A stretch of 64,000 nt of DNA from NCBI GenBank assembly GCA_038142205.1, contig JAYQJO010000001.1, forward strand, positions 310,001-374,000, given 5' to 3'. Under the pieces are notes generated by a model that worked only from the letters and a program-made list of their open reading frames with translations, did not search any database and was not told where the DNA came from. The position numbers and the translations under genes were made by a program. Below are positions 50,781 to 60,334 of the stretch, piece by piece. This stretch comes from UBA7359 sp038142205 (GTDB taxonomy: Bacteria; Pseudomonadota; Gammaproteobacteria; Eutrophobiales; Eutrophobiaceae). Positions within the stretch are counted from its first letter, which is position 1. Each line of letters starts with the position of its first letter.

Positions 50781-53233
50781 CTAAAAGCTTCACTTGAGTT
50801 ATCTAATATTTGTGGCTTTTCTATTGCAAAGCCTTGAATGTAATCAGTGCCTATATCATATAACGGTTCTATGATCTCTTCATTATCAATACATTTTATA
50901 ATAGTTTGAGCGCCTGCCAGATGATTAATACCATTAATAGATTCCAAAAGTTGATAATTATAATTTTTACTGTCGTTAATATCGCCAAATTCACGAGCAT
51001 CAATCTTGATAAAATCAATACCTAATTGTTTAATTAAATTAATATTAACCGGATTATAATTAAAATCATCTAAAGCAATTTTACAACCTTGTCTTTTTAA
51101 TAAAATCACAAATTGCTTAAAATATTCTGTTGAACTATCAAATTGGCATTGATTTAATTCAAAACATATATTGCCGGTAGGAATATCGTATTCATCGAAT
51201 AAATGAATAATATGTTTAATAAATTTTTCATCACAAATAGATTGTTGCGAAAGATTGATGCTAATCAGGTGAGCTTTATTAAATAAAGGACTGCCATAGG
51301 ATATCAATTCCATAACAACCTTTAATACCCAGTTATCAATAGCGGAAAGCATGTGATAACTCTTGGCGGTATGCATAAAACTACTTGCTGATAATAAGTC
51401 ACCTTCAGAATTATTCATTCTTAATAAGACTTCATGAAAGAATGTATCGTTGAGTGAGTCGAGAGGTTTAATGCGTTGAGTGAAAATCTTAAATTTTTCC
51501 TTGTCCAGGTTATATTGCAGATCTTCCAGTATTTTTAATTCGTCGCTATGCTTTTCCTGTTCTGTTTTTCCTTGTTCATAAACTTCTATTCTGTTTCCTC
51601 CAGCATTTTTTGCACGATAACAAACTAAGTCTACTGCTCTGTGCAATTCAGATAGAGACCCAGTTGAGTCATTTAGAGGAATAATGCCAATGCTGGCTGT
51701 GACAGAAAAATGTTTACCATACCAGTCAAACTTACTATTGAATGCTTCTTCCTGAAAAATGTCTGCTATTAACTTCGCCTTACCTACATTGCAGCTATAT
51801 AACAATACAGCAAATTCATCGCCACCAAGTCGCGCTATAGTGTCTGTATCGCGAGCAATTTTTCTTAACCGATCAGATATTTTCACCAGTAACTGATCGC
51901 CAGCCATGTGTCCACACGTATCATTAATTAGTTTAAATCGATCAAGATCAATATAACAAAGCGCATGTTCGCGTTCAGAACTTGTCGAGTTTGATATTAA
52001 ATTATTTAATTTGTCTTCAAACTCGCGACGATTAATCAAACCCGTCAGTGAATCATGTTTTGCCTGCCAATCCAGTGTTTTTTGCATATTTCGTTTTTCA
52101 GTGACATCACGAAATACCATGACGGAACCAGTAGCAATATTATTTTCAATAATTGGCGTAGTACTGTATTCAATGGCGTATTCAAGGCCGTCACGTCTGA
52201 CGAGAATACAGTTATCTTTACTATTAACAGTAATGTTTTTCTCAAGACATTCCATTACAGGGTTCGCTAATTTATTATGGCTACTCTCATCAATAAGCGT
52301 CAGGATTGATGATAAATACATACCTTTAACATCTTTTTCTTCCCAGCCAGTATAAATTTCAGCTATTGGGTTTATGTATTTAATTCTTCCATTATTGTCA
52401 GTGGAGATAACACCTTCTCCAATAGACTGTAATGTGATTTCAGCCTGTTCTTTTTCCTTGGATACAGAATCATTTTTCTTTATATATTCATAAATATCTT
52501 TTTTAAGTTTGATATTTAATGTTTTAGTTTTATCAATAACGTCATAAAGCGATTTAACTTGTCCGTTGACTTCGCCAGCGAGGCCAAACGCTTCCATCAA
52601 TGTTTTAGAGTAATAACTGGCAATAACTATTAACATGCAATAAGTGACTGCAAGTAATGTTGCAATAGGATAGGCCACTTCAGGGCTTAGATTATAAATC
52701 CAGAAAACCATCGGGAATACAAAAGCGGAAATATAAATAATATACGCAGGTAAAAAAACAGAAAGTATCGGAAGAAACGAAACAGCTAATGTTGTCAGAA
52801 TAAGTAATAAAATAATTTGATTAAACTGACTGAGTAAAGGAAGAAAAAGAATATAACCAATACTAAAAGCAAAGCCCGTAATGCCTACCATGAAGGTTTG
52901 ATAAACAGCCCATTGATTATTTACTTGCAGGTTATTTTTTTGTTTACCAAATTCTTTAATAACTAGCGTGTGAGTAAAAGCAGTTAACATAATAAACGTT
53001 AACCATGGAATATAAATGTAGTCAGGAACTGAAGGTAACACGAACCAGCTTACTAATAATGCTGCAAATATCGTTAATATAATCCCGGCAGGTGCCTGAT
53101 TATATAAATAATGTAAATCCTGATTATTATCCGTAACTGTCTGTCTTACTGGCTGTTCAAGATAATCTACATCTAATGCACCAACAGATGATTTTGATTT
53201 AATGTCTTCGTTATAACTCTCTACAATTGTCAC
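50777..53233 (-). CDS. Membrane PAS-GGDEF-EAL protein with degenerate EAL domain
   Basis: The 818-residue protein has an N-terminal region of about seven membrane segments (about 45-215), a short coiled coil, PAS (about 262-380), GGDEF (about 385-545, RLGGDEFAVLL intact, LDRFKLINDTCGHMAGD) and EAL (about 560-805). The EAL domain is altered: EVLLR replaces EALLR, FELNQCQF replaces the E-I-T-E motif, and the A-E-G-V-E loop reads AQTIIKCID. Cyclase activity is likely, while phosphodiesterase activity is doubtful. Upstream lie two CRP-type operators. It probably integrates a membrane or redox signal with carbon status. Confidence 0.92.
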   Translation of the reverse strand: MTIVESYNEDIKSKSSVGALDVDYLEQPVRQTVTDNNQDLHYLYNQAPAGIILTIFAALLVSWFVLPSVPDYIYIPWLTFIMLTAFTHTLVIKEFGKQKNNLQVNNQWAVYQTFMVGITGFAFSIGYILFLPLLSQFNQIILLLILTTLAVSFLPILSVFLPAYIIYISAFVFPMVFWIYNLSPEVAYPIATLLAVTYCMLIVIASYYSKTLMEAFGLAGEVNGQVKSLYDVIDKTKTLNIKLKKDIYEYIKKNDSVSKEKEQAEITLQSIGEGVISTDNNGRIKYINPIAEIYTGWEEKDVKGMYLSSILTLIDESSHNKLANPVMECLEKNITVNSKDNCILVRRDGLEYAIEYSTTPIIENNIATGSVMVFRDVTEKRNMQKTLDWQAKHDSLTGLINRREFEDKLNNLISNSTSSEREHALCYIDLDRFKLINDTCGHMAGDQLLVKISDRLRKIARDTDTIARLGGDEFAVLLYSCNVGKAKLIADIFQEEAFNSKFDWYGKHFSVTASIGIIPLNDSTGSLSELHRAVDLVCYRAKNAGGNRIEVYEQGKTEQEKHSDELKILEDLQYNLDKEKFKIFTQRIKPLDSLNDTFFHEVLLRMNNSEGDLLSASSFMHTAKSYHMLSAIDNWVLKVVMELISYGSPLFNKAHLISINLSQQSICDEKFIKHIIHLFDEYDIPTGNICFELNQCQFDSSTEYFKQFVILLKRQGCKIALDDFNYNPVNINLIKQLGIDFIKIDAREFGDINDSKNYNYQLLESINGINHLAGAQTIIKCIDNEEIIEPLYDIGTDYIQGFAIEKPQILDNSSEAFS

Positions 53234-53313
53234 TTCTCTCTACCTCAAAAATTGGAAGCATTATTAAAATGCTTTATGTGCATATCAATATAGTAGTTTT
53301 GAGATAAACAGGT

Positions 53314-53329
53314 TGTGATTGTTTTCACA
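53314..53329. promoter_or_regulatory. CRP-type operator, site 1 (TGTGA-N6-TCACA)
   Basis: TGTGATTGTTTTCACA is an exact match to the CRP core consensus. It lies 81 bp upstream of the PAS-GGDEF-EAL start codon, in the divergent intergenic region. No FNR-like TTGAT half-sites are present. Confidence 0.75.
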
Positions 53330-53355
53330 GTGGTAACAATAAAAAAGAGTTTCTA

Positions 53356-53371
53356 TGTGAAAACAGTCACA
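53356..53371. promoter_or_regulatory. CRP-type operator, site 2 (TGTGA-N6-TCACA)
   Basis: TGTGAAAACAGTCACA is a second exact CRP core, extended on both sides as TATGTGA...TCACATA. Its centre is 42 bp from site 1, four helical turns, so two dimers could bind the same DNA face. It lies 86 bp before the small membrane-protein gene. Confidence 0.78.
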
Positions 53372-53457
53372 TAAAATGAAAAGTATCAGTAATATATAGG
53401 CGAGAAGTTAAATGTTAAAGAATACCTCTATGTAGTTATATTGAGACAACAACACTT

Positions 53458-53847
53458 GTGTACTATGATGATATAAATCTAAAAAATCACATTATATTAA
53501 TTATGCAATTCTTAAATAAGTTTAATAAATCTATAGATAATGGGTTATCAAAAGCAATTTTTGATCACCTCAGAAACTTGCTGATTTGTACTTTTATTCT
53601 TGCAATTGGAACAACTGAAATAAGAGAACAATCAAGTACAATATTTACTTTCTTTGATAGTCAATACTCTGGAACAGGCGTGATAGGTGTATCCATTCTT
53701 TTAATGATGCTAAATGTTTATGATGGAATTAGAAAAATATCAAATTCAAAATATCATGTTGTATTGTCAATAGGTTTAGTAATGCTATATCTTTATCTAA
53801 CTGTTCGAGTAATAGAAATGGCATGGAATTTCAGAGTCACATATTGA
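53458..53847 (+). CDS. Small membrane protein of unknown function
   Basis: The frame gives 129 residues from GTG 53458, or 114 from ATG 53503. Three hydrophobic segments are visible: RNLLICTFILAIGTTEI, GTGVIGVSILLMMLNVY and HVVLSIGLVMLYLYLTVRVI. There is no recognised motif and no good ribosome site for the GTG. It diverges from the PAS-GGDEF-EAL gene and shares the region with two CRP-type sites. It ends 6 bp before the convergent argG. I do not recognise a family. Confidence 0.55.
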   Translation: MYYDDINLKNHIILIMQFLNKFNKSIDNGLSKAIFDHLRNLLICTFILAIGTTEIREQSSTIFTFFDSQYSGTGVIGVSILLMMLNVYDGIRKISNSKYHVVLSIGLVMLYLYLTVRVIEMAWNFRVTY

Positions 53848-53853
53848 TAAAAC

Positions 53854-55067
53854 TTATTTCTTTTTAGCTTGTATCTTTAAGCGTAGCGCATTGAGTTTTA
53901 TAAAGCCTTCGGCATCTTTTTGATCGTATGCGCCTTCATCGTCTTCGAAAGTTGCAATAGTTTCATCGAATAGACTGTCTGTGTCAGACTTTCTTCCTGC
54001 CACATAAGTATTACCCTTGAATAATTTAAGACGAACAACGCCGTTGACACTTGTTTGTGTGCTATCAATTAATGTTTGCATGGCTTGTCGTTCCGGGCTC
54101 CACCAGTAACCGTTATAGATTAATTTGGCGTATCTTGGCATTAACTCATCTTTTAAATGCATGACTTCTCTATCAAGCGTTAATGATTCAATCGCACGGT
54201 GTGCTTTAAGAAGTATCGTGCCGCCCGGTGTTTCATAACAACCGCGTGACTTCATGCCGACATAACGGTTTTCAACAATATCGTCTCGCCCAATTCCGTG
54301 TTTACCACCAAGTTCATTTAATTGGGCTAACATTTCTGCAGGTGATAATGCTTTACCATTCAATGCAACAGCATCACCTGATTTGAACTCTATTTCGATA
54401 TACTCTGCTTCGTCCGGTGCCTTTTCCGGAGCAACTGTCCAACGCCACATGGCATCTTCCGGCTCACACCATGGATCTTCCAGTTCGTTACCTTCATACG
54501 ATATGTGTAACAGGTTTGCATCCATAGAGTAAGGAGAGGCACCTTTTTCTTCGCTTCAATTGGAATGCCTTGTTCTTCTGCGTAGCTTAATAATTTTTCA
54601 CGCGAGTTTAAGTCCCATTCACGCCATGGGGCAATAACATGAATATTTGGATTTAGCGCATAAGCACCTAATTCAAAACGCACCTGATCATTACCTTTTC
54701 CAGTCGCACCATGTGAGACAGCATCAGCACCTGTTTCATTGGCGATTTCCACCAGTCGTTTGGCGATCAGCGGCCTGGCAATAGATGTACCTAATAGATA
54801 TTCACCTTCATAGATTGTATTGGCACGAAACATCGGAAAAACAAAGTCGCGGACATATTCTTCCCTTAAATCTTCAATATAGATTTCCTTGACGCCCATT
54901 TTTTCAGCTTTGGCGCGTGCCGGCTCGACTTCTTCACCTTGGCCTAAATCTGCAGTAAATGTCACAACTTCACAGTTATAGGTATCTCTCAACCAGGTAA
55001 GAATGACGGACGTGTCCAGTCCGCCGGAATAGGCTAATACAACTTTATTAATGTCTTTGGTGCTCAT
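53854..55067 (-). CDS. argG: Argininosuccinate synthase (one apparent frameshift)
   Basis: The N-terminal frame begins MSTKDINKVVLAYSGGLDTS with the PP-loop ATP motif, and shows GATGKGNDQVRFELGAYAL. It goes out of frame after IEAKKK near 54545 and continues nonsensically. The other frame resumes with MDANLLHISYEGNELEDPWC and holds the rest of the enzyme. One extra T in the T5 run at 54544-54548 restores EAKKKGASPYSMDANLLH and a product of about 404 residues, the normal length. ArgG joins citrulline and aspartate using ATP in arginine synthesis. No ARG-box was recognised upstream. Confidence 0.95.
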
Positions 55068-55248
55068 TGTATGTCTTCGGTATTGAAAAGGAGGCTCATT
55101 CTAGCGATTAGAATAGAACTATCAAGAGTAGAGTCTACTCATTGATGATGTTCGAAGTGAAAACGCTAATTTTTGAGTTAATTTGGGCGAACGATTGAGG
55201 AGAATAGTGATTCTATTTGCCAAAAGCAGGCGCCCTTAGGCGACGAAA

Positions 55249-55260
55249 TTGAACGTTCAA
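55249..55260. other. 12-bp palindrome in the argG upstream region
   Basis: TTGAACGTTCAA is a perfect palindrome, 181 bp upstream of the argG start and 54 bp beyond the stop of the esterase gene. It could be an operator. The rest of this 247-bp gap (55068-55314) holds no recognisable gene. Confidence 0.25.
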
Positions 55261-55314
55261 ATTAGCTGAATAAGGGACGTTTGCAACAGATTTACTTATT
55301 TAACGAATAGATTC

Positions 55315-56085
55315 TCATACAAAATTGATAAACTTCTTTACCTCATGCAGGAACTCTTTCGGTTTTTCCGCATGTGGCCAGTGCCCTGAGCCTTCAATCA
55401 TGGTGATTTCTGCGGCAGGAAAATGCTGGTATATCGCTGTATTATGCTTACTTTTTATATAAGCAGATTCAGAGCCGCCCAGAAAAAGACTCGGCATTCG
55501 GCATGTTTGGTTTTTTAAACTATCTGGAAACTGGCTTATCGACGGCAGGCTGTTGTAAATTGTGTCAAGATTGACTCGCCAGCAAAACTTTCCCTCATCC
55601 CGGGCCAGGTTTTGTAAGACAAACTGAACAGTGTTAATGTCATCGGTCGCTTTTTTTAATTCTGCTTCAGCCTCAGCGCGATTTTTTATATTGTCTAAAT
55701 CTATCTTGAGCATGCTTTCAACCAGCGTTTGGAAACCGTGTTCATAATTAAAGGGTGCGATATCAACAATGATTAAAGCAGAGAACTGTTCAGGATGTGT
55801 TAAGGCAATGGTCATCGCAACCTTACCGCCCATACTGTGTCCGATTAATATCGCATCGCTTATATTTAAATGATCACATAAGGTGCTAACATCATCTGCC
55901 ATATCAATATAAGACATTGTATCTTTGTGGAAAGAATTACCATGATTACGTAAATCAATTGTGATAACTCTATGTGATTCCGCTAAAGACCGGGCAATGC
56001 CTTGCCAGTTTCTGGCCGAGCCAAAGAGACCGTGCAAAATAATAAGAGGGCGACCTTCGCCAATTTCCTGAAAATTTAATAACAT
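55315..56085 (-). CDS. Alpha/beta-hydrolase esterase, YbfF-like
   Basis: The 256-residue protein shows the oxyanion region ILHGLFGSARNWQGIA, the nucleophile elbow LIGHSMGGKVAM (Ser at about 95), an acid candidate and the final His in IEGSGHWPHAEKP. The sequence style matches the YbfF esterase group, which hydrolyses short acyl esters, including acyl-CoA in vitro. It is cytoplasmic. It is in line with argG but separated by 247 bp, and is divergent from glcD. The physiological substrate is unknown. Confidence 0.88.
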   Translation of the reverse strand: MLLNFQEIGEGRPLIILHGLFGSARNWQGIARSLAESHRVITIDLRNHGNSFHKDTMSYIDMADDVSTLCDHLNISDAILIGHSMGGKVAMTIALTHPEQFSALIIVDIAPFNYEHGFQTLVESMLKIDLDNIKNRAEAEAELKKATDDINTVQFVLQNLARDEGKFCWRVNLDTIYNSLPSISQFPDSLKNQTCRMPSLFLGGSESAYIKSKHNTAIYQHFPAAEITMIEGSGHWPHAEKPKEFLHEVKKFINFV

Positions 56086-56259
56086 TTTTAAAAATACAGT
56101 TTTATTTTAAGTTGTTTTTAGTGAAGAGAGTCATATTAACAAAACACTGAGCAAACATACTAATATCATTTGTTGAGAATCTTTAAAATAAAAATAGCTG
56201 TTGTTTTATCAATAATAAGGGAGTTAGTATAAAAATATAAACTTTTCTAAATACTATTT

Positions 56260-57717
56260 ATGACACAACCAAAATTCATTGTTAGCGGTTTAAAAAAACT
56301 TCTTCCTGATAAAAACGTATTGCATGAACGTTGTGAATTAGTGCCTTATGAATGTGATGGGTTAGCGGCTTACCGAAAAATACCCTTAGCTGTTGTTTTA
56401 CCTGACAGTATTGAACAGGTTCAGACAGTGATGCGTTTTTGTCAGGAAAATAAAGTACCTGTTGTGTCTCGTGGTGCGGGAACGGGTCTTTCTGGTGGTG
56501 CCTTGCCTTGTGAAGACGGCATAGTGTTAAGCCTTGCCAAATTTAATCGTATATTAAAAATTAATCAGGAAAATCGCACCGCAACAGTAGAGCCGGGAGT
56601 GCGAAATATTTCGATTAGCGAAGCAGCTAAAGAGTTTGGTTTTTATTATGCGCCCGATCCCTCCTCTCAACTTGCGTGTACGATTGGCGGCAATGTCGCT
56701 GAAAACTCTGGCGGTGTACATTGTTTAAAGTACGGTGTCACGGTTAATAATATTTTACAGGTCAAGTTAGTTACAACAGAAGGCGAACTTGTTGTTATTG
56801 GTAGCGAAGCTTTGGATTCAGCCGGATATGATTTACTCGCTGTTATAACCGGCTCCGAAGGTATGCTCGGAGTGATAGTAGAAGTGGTTGTTAAATTACT
56901 CGCTATACCCGAAGCCGTTAAAGTTGTTATGACCAGTTTTGATTCTGTTGTTGATGCAGGCGACGCCGTCAATCTGATTATTAGTGCTGGCATTATTACC
57001 GCCGGTCTGGAAATGATGGATAACAAGACTATCTGCGCCGCAGAAGACTTTCTTCATGCCGGCTATCCAACTGGTGCAGCAGCGATTCTGTTATGCGAAC
57101 TTGATGGTACGTTAGCAGAAGTAGAGCAAACAATTAATGATGTTGAAAAGTTATGTAAGCAAGCGAATGCAACGAACATAGAAGTGGCAAAAGATGAAGA
57201 AGAACGCGCACGGTTTTGGGCTGGGCGCAAAGCTGCTTTTCCAGCCGTGGGACGTATCAGTCCAGATTATTATTGTATCGATGGCACAATTAAACGCCGT
57301 GATTTAGCCAAAGTACTGGATAAGATTAATCAGCTTTCTGATGAATACAAATTAAAAGTAGCAAATGTCTTTCATGCCGGTGATGGCAATCTTCATCCTT
57401 TGGTTTTATACGATATAAACAAGCCCGGTGACCTTGAAGCAGCAGAAGAACTGGGTGGAAAAATATTAGAGTTATGTGTCGAGCTAGGCGGTACGATAAC
57501 CGGTGAACATGGTGTCGGTATAGAAAAGATTAACCAAATGTGTGTTCAATTCGATGATAAGGAGTTACTGCAGTTTCACGCTGTTAAAAAAGCGTTTGAT
57601 CCAGATGGCATATTAAACCCTGGGAAAGCTGTTCCGACTTTACATCGTTGTGCCGAATTTGGCGCGATGCATGTTCATGACAATAAACTTCCGCATCCTG
57701 ATATTCCAAGATTCTGA
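56260..57717 (+). CDS. glcD: Glycolate oxidase subunit GlcD (FAD-linked)
   Basis: The 485-residue protein has a PCMH-type FAD-binding domain (about 45-225, VPVVSRGAGTGLSGGALPCE, CTIGGNVAENSGGVHCLKYG) and the FAD-oxidase C-terminal domain (about 260-470, NVFHAGDGNLHPLVLYD and GTITGEHGVGIEK). With GlcE and GlcF it oxidises glycolate to glyoxylate and feeds electrons to the respiratory chain. glcE follows after 3 bp. Presence of the complex suggests use of glycolate from algae or from photorespiration-like salvage. No glcC regulator or glcB is visible nearby. Confidence 0.96.
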   Translation: MTQPKFIVSGLKKLLPDKNVLHERCELVPYECDGLAAYRKIPLAVVLPDSIEQVQTVMRFCQENKVPVVSRGAGTGLSGGALPCEDGIVLSLAKFNRILKINQENRTATVEPGVRNISISEAAKEFGFYYAPDPSSQLACTIGGNVAENSGGVHCLKYGVTVNNILQVKLVTTEGELVVIGSEALDSAGYDLLAVITGSEGMLGVIVEVVVKLLAIPEAVKVVMTSFDSVVDAGDAVNLIISAGIITAGLEMMDNKTICAAEDFLHAGYPTGAAAILLCELDGTLAEVEQTINDVEKLCKQANATNIEVAKDEEERARFWAGRKAAFPAVGRISPDYYCIDGTIKRRDLAKVLDKINQLSDEYKLKVANVFHAGDGNLHPLVLYDINKPGDLEAAEELGGKILELCVELGGTITGEHGVGIEKINQMCVQFDDKELLQFHAVKKAFDPDGILNPGKAVPTLHRCAEFGAMHVHDNKLPHPDIPRF

Positions 57718-57720
57718 TTT

Positions 57721-58785
57721 ATGTCTGAACAAGATAAAAGTAATGAACTTGCTGAACTTATCGTTGATGCAATTAATGATAAACGAGTATTAAATATCAT
57801 AGGCGGTAATTCGAAGTCGTTTTATGGGCGTAAAGCAGAGGGTGAGGTCATTACTACTACTGAACACTCTGGTGTGACTAACTATGAACCGGGAGAATTG
57901 GTTATAACAGCTCGTGCTGGTACAAGTCTCACTGAAATAGAAACATTATTAAAAAGCAAAAACCAAAGACTGGTATTTGAACCGCCTCATTTTTCTGATA
58001 CAGCAACATTGGGCGGTGCTATTGCTACAGGTATAAACGGGCCATGTCGCCCCTGGTCTGGTAGTGCGAGAGATTCTGTATTAGGCGTGAAAATGATTAA
58101 TGGACAAGGCCAGATATTGAGTTTTGGTGGTGAAGTAATGAAAAACGTAGCGGGTTATGATGTTTCTCGCTTGATGACAGGTAGTTTGGGGACACTAGGT
58201 ATTTTGCTTGAAATTTCTCTTAAGGTATTGCCTGTTTCAGAAAAAACAAAAACAATCATAATTGATTGTGATGATGACAACATTATTCAACGTTGTGTTG
58301 AAATTAATCGACAATTTCTGCCTATTACAGCAATGACATATTATAAGAAGCAACTTTATATACGTTTATCCGGTAATACAGCCAGTGTTGATGCTGCTAT
58401 AAAAAAGTTAGAGGGTAGCGTGGTTGAGGTTAATGACTTTTTCTCTTCTATTCGTGAGCAAACACATTCATTTTTTAATCAGTCAGGAACGTTATGGCGA
58501 ATCTCTATTCCACCCGCGACACCTCTTATGGAAAGTTTATCTGGTGAATGGTTAATTGATTGGGGCGGTGCACAACGTTGGCTTATCAGTGATATGGAAG
58601 CTGAAGCTATTAGAAGTATAGTCAAAGCAGAAAATGGCCATGCAACAATATTTAAAAGCGATAATAATGTTGATGATGTGTTTCAGCCATTAAATAACGT
58701 ACAGTTACATCTTCATCGTATGATTAGAAAAGCATTTGATCCAAGTAATGTTTTTAATTCAGGTCGTCTTTATAAGAACCTTTAA
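57721..58785 (+). CDS. glcE: Glycolate oxidase subunit GlcE
   Basis: The 354-residue protein is a shorter FAD-binding homologue of GlcD, with NIIGGNSKSFYGRK, ELVITARAGTSLTEIETLL, ATLGGAIATGINGPCRPWSG, VMKNVAGYDVSRLMTGSLGT and the C-terminal IRKAFDPSNVFNSGRLY. It is the second flavin-type subunit of the glycolate oxidase complex. It starts 3 bp after glcD and ends 8 bp before glcF, so the three genes are one operon. Length matches the family. Confidence 0.95.
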   Translation: MSEQDKSNELAELIVDAINDKRVLNIIGGNSKSFYGRKAEGEVITTTEHSGVTNYEPGELVITARAGTSLTEIETLLKSKNQRLVFEPPHFSDTATLGGAIATGINGPCRPWSGSARDSVLGVKMINGQGQILSFGGEVMKNVAGYDVSRLMTGSLGTLGILLEISLKVLPVSEKTKTIIIDCDDDNIIQRCVEINRQFLPITAMTYYKKQLYIRLSGNTASVDAAIKKLEGSVVEVNDFFSSIREQTHSFFNQSGTLWRISIPPATPLMESLSGEWLIDWGGAQRWLISDMEAEAIRSIVKAENGHATIFKSDNNVDDVFQPLNNVQLHLHRMIRKAFDPSNVFNSGRLYKNL

Positions 58786-58793
58786 GCCATATA

Positions 58794-60005
58794 ATGCAAT
58801 ATACGCTATCTGAAAAATTTAAAAACACTCCTCAGGGGCAGCGTGCTGACGAAATTCTTGGGAAGTGTGTTCACTGTGGTATGTGTACGGCAACATGCCC
58901 AACCTATCAGTTATTCGGTGATGAACTGGATGGACCTCGTGGACGTATTTATCAAATAAAACAGGTTTTAGAAGGTGAACAAGCAACAGCGACGATGCAA
59001 TTGAATCTACACCGTTGCCTAACGTGTTTAAGTTGTGAAACGACTTGTCCATCCGGTGTGGAGTATGGGAAGTTAGTACAAATAGGTAAAGATATAGTCG
59101 AAGAACAAGTAGAAAGACCTTTGCCTGAAAGGTTAAAACGAAAATTATTACGACTGATTATTCCTTATCCTTCTCGTTTTTCAATTTTATTCAAGCTTGG
59201 TTCGGTTTTTAAAACAATTTTACCTGCTTCATTGAAAAAACAAATCCATGTACCAAGACAAGCAGGTGTCTGGCCTACCAAAAAACATAGCCGAAAGATG
59301 TTGGTTCTTGATGGCTGTGTTCAGTCTGTTATGAGTTCGAATATTAATGCAGCAGCTGCGAGAGTACTGGATAATCTAGGAATCAGTTTGCTGCCGGTTA
59401 CTGAGAGTGGCTGCTGTGGTGCAGTGAGTTTACATATGCAGGCCAACGTAGAAGCGAAAAACTTTATGCGAACTAATATAGATGCATGGTGGCCTTATGT
59501 TGAAGACGGATTCGAAGCGATAGTGATGACAGCCAGTGGTTGTGGAACAGTCGTCAAAGATTATTATGAGTATTTGTCAGACGACCCAGCGTATGCAGAA
59601 AAGGCGAAGAAGATTTCAGAACTGGTTAAAGATATTTCAGAAATTATAGTTAATGAAGATCTTTCTAAATTAGAAAATACCAATAATCAAGCCAGAGTAG
59701 CAGCACATATCCCATGTAGCCTGCAACATGGACAGCAGTTAAACGGCGTAGTTGAAACTATTTTAACAAACACAGGTTATACATTAACGCCGGTAAAAGA
59801 TGCACATCTTTGTTGTGGCTCAGCAGGGACGTATTCCTTATTGCAAACGCAGATTTCAAATACGCTTAGAGATAATAAACTGGATGCTTTACAACAAGCT
59901 GAACCAGATTTGATTACAACAGCAAATATTGGTTGTCTTCACCATCTACATTCAGGTACGGAAAAACCTGTTCTGCATTGGATAGAGTTGCTAGACAAAC
60001 CTTGA
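58794..60005 (+). CDS. glcF: Glycolate oxidase iron-sulfur subunit GlcF
   Basis: The 403-residue protein has two 4Fe-4S motifs, CVHCGMCTATCPTYQLFGDE at about 25-44 and CLTCLSCETTCPSG at about 76-89. Two CCG domains follow (DGCVQSVMSSNINAA ... ESGCCGAVSLH, and HIPCSLQHGQ ... HLCCGSAGTY). It passes electrons from the flavin subunits towards quinones. It is the last gene of glcDEF; no terminator was recognised after it. Confidence 0.96.
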   Translation: MQYTLSEKFKNTPQGQRADEILGKCVHCGMCTATCPTYQLFGDELDGPRGRIYQIKQVLEGEQATATMQLNLHRCLTCLSCETTCPSGVEYGKLVQIGKDIVEEQVERPLPERLKRKLLRLIIPYPSRFSILFKLGSVFKTILPASLKKQIHVPRQAGVWPTKKHSRKMLVLDGCVQSVMSSNINAAAARVLDNLGISLLPVTESGCCGAVSLHMQANVEAKNFMRTNIDAWWPYVEDGFEAIVMTASGCGTVVKDYYEYLSDDPAYAEKAKKISELVKDISEIIVNEDLSKLENTNNQARVAAHIPCSLQHGQQLNGVVETILTNTGYTLTPVKDAHLCCGSAGTYSLLQTQISNTLRDNKLDALQQAEPDLITTANIGCLHHLHSGTEKPVLHWIELLDKP

Positions 60006-60334
60006 AATTTGATATTCATAGGATAAAGCTGAGGCCTTGTTAAAAGGAAATAAATTCAGCTGGTTTTGGCTATGAAGTTACTTCTAAATATAATATCCAA
60101 GTTCAATATTTGTTTTTTTAGAAAGGAATTTTATGCTTCAATCTAACTCAAGCTTCCTGAGGTCAATATCTTTTTCTTGTTTTGAGAGAAATCGGGTATC
60201 CTTATCTTATTCTTTAATAATAGCCGCGGCGTTTAACAAACTGGGTATTATTTCTATAATAGTGCTAATAATAATTTAGGCATTTTGGGCACCAAAATTA
60301 GAACAATGAAGTCATTACGGGAATAAAACACAAT
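60006..60334. other. 329-bp intergenic region between glcF and pepA
   Basis: The region is AT-rich with several T runs. It contains one small open frame with a good ribosome site (reported separately) but no recognisable RNA gene, strong terminator or repeat. Confidence 0.5.
60133..60279 (+). CDS. Candidate 48-residue single-pass membrane peptide
   Basis: ATG 60133 follows AGAAAGGAATTTT, a good ribosome site with about 6-nt spacing. The frame encodes 48 residues. The first half is Ser- and Arg-rich, and the C-terminus is a hydrophobic segment (FNKLGIISIIVLIII) ending at TAG. No homology is recognised. A short AT-rich frame can arise by chance, so support rests on the ribosome site and the terminal hydrophobic helix. 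Confidence 0.25.
   Translation: MLQSNSSFLRSISFSCFERNRVSLSYSLIIAAAFNKLGIISIIVLIII

Noticed and set aside
55068..55314. Possible RNA gene or repeat element upstream of argG
   Set aside because: Only a 12-bp palindrome and a short GTAGA-G-TCTAC repeat were seen. There is no extended secondary structure or tRNA-like pattern.
56118..56134. Weak CRP-like site before glcD (AGTGA-N6-TCATA)
   Set aside because: Each half-site departs from consensus, in contrast to the two perfect sites at 53.3 kb, so it could be chance in AT-rich DNA.
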